Both the position numbers and the translations under genes were made by a program. From Spiroplasma endosymbiont of Polydrusus cervinus (GTDB lineage Bacteria > Bacillota_I > Bacilli_A > Mycoplasmatales > Mycoplasmataceae), in NCBI RefSeq assembly GCF_964019755.1, contig NZ_OZ026469.1, positions 372,001 through 436,000 of the forward strand: a stretch of 64,000 bases of DNA. Direction: 5' to 3'. Below are positions 63,584 through 64,000 of this stretch, piece by piece. Every line of letters begins with the position of its first letter. Within the stretch, counting starts at the first letter, position 1. Under the pieces are notes generated by a model. The model did no database searches and had not been told where the DNA came from. It was given only the letters and a program-made list of their open reading frames with translations.

Positions 63584-64000
63584 TTAAAATAGTAAACTAT
63601 TTCAAGCATTTTCAATTATTGTCGTTATCATTTGATCAGAAAGATGATTAATTGGTTTTGTTACTCGTTGTAATAAACAAATAAATTCAATGTTTTTCTT
63701 CTTATTTCCTAAAATTGGGGAGTAATCACAATTAATAACACTAAAACAATTATCAAGGGCTAAATGAAAGATTTTCTTAATAACATCATAATGAACTGTT
63801 TTTTGATTAATTTTCCCTTTATTAACCATTTCTTTGGTACTCTCAAACTGGGGTTTAATTAAGAAAAAAGCATAATGGTTTAATAACAAAATATCTTTTA
63901 ACGGGGGAATAATTTTATCTAATGAAATAAATGAAACATCACAACAAGCAAATTCAATTTGATCAGGGGCAAATAATTCTTTCGTAACATACCGAAAATT
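63584..64000 (-). CDS. tlyA: TlyA-type rRNA methyltransferase/hemolysin, partial
   Basis: The minus-strand frame enters from beyond the right edge: FRYVTKELFAPDQIEFACCD, VSFISLDKIIPPLKDILLLN, HYAFFLIKPQFESTKEMVNK, and DYSPILGNKKKNIEFICLLQ. This is the C-terminal two thirds of a TlyA-family FtsJ-like methyltransferase (2'-O-methylation of rRNA cytidines): the catalytic segment IKPQFE is present. One TGA encodes Trp near the end (ENAWNSLLF). The 5' end and S4 domain lie outside the window. Confidence 0.88.

Overview
The window reads as a Spiroplasma chromosome, closest in content to the S. citri group. Base composition is very AT-rich. TGA is clearly read as tryptophan: nearly every conserved gene is broken by TGA and becomes full length when TGA is Trp, and a tRNA-Trp(UCA) gene sits beside tRNA-Trp(CCA). 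The lipoproteins, the IS30-type (SpV1-like) and IS150-type elements and the mollicute-style tmRNA tag fit the same assignment. All gene models below use genetic code 4.

Layout. (1) 1-12.5 kb: debris of a mobile lipoprotein/IS30 segment; coaX; a guanine-type purine riboswitch in front of a BMP-family nucleoside-binding lipoprotein; a seven-gene tRNA cluster; a polytopic membrane protein; guaC; tmRNA; T-box-valS; and trmFO, broken by an IS150-type insertion with a 3-bp target duplication and by a homopolymer frameshift. (2) 12.5-26.6 kb: a degraded tailed prophage. Its left arm (+) carries small early genes, a long G+C-rich structured region of about 580 nt that is probably a phage non-coding RNA, recT with a nonsense codon, and a RuvC-like nuclease candidate. 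Its right arm (-) carries scaffold and capsid candidates and other late genes. A secreted-protein/lipoprotein pair with a TA-repeat promoter lies among the late genes, followed by another late gene cut by an IS copy. (3) 26.7-40 kb: nusB, tyrS, rhodanese, pnp, two tRNA-Trp genes and tRNA-Ser, two degV genes, decayed M42 peptidase and ytpR genes, pncB, IS copy 3 and decayed lipoprotein sequence. (4) 40-51.8 kb: a giant FtsX-type permease with a lipoprotein, IS30-type debris, plsX-rnc, and an ABC ATPase/permease pair. (5) 51.8-56.7 kb: metG-mnmG-cysS. (6) 56.7-63 kb: IS debris, IS copy 4, and a second secreted-protein/lipoprotein pair whose secreted protein has eight 40-residue propeller-like repeats. 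(7) The end: tpx and a partial tlyA-type methyltransferase.

Themes. Purine salvage (riboswitch-controlled BMP lipoprotein, guaC) and cofactor scavenging (coaX, pncB) fit a host-dependent organism. Translation genes dominate the conserved part. Dispersed palindromes derived from the IS30-type right end carry an outward TGTTATAAT promoter-like box, and copies lie directly in front of coaX, nusB, tyrS, tRNA-Trp(UCA), plsX and the ABC operon. The two surface modules (22.2-23.7 kb and 58.5-61.2 kb) share promoter layout, signal peptide, a repeated domain and a lipoprotein partner, and may be a variable surface system. The structured region at 13.06-13.64 kb is the best candidate for something undescribed.
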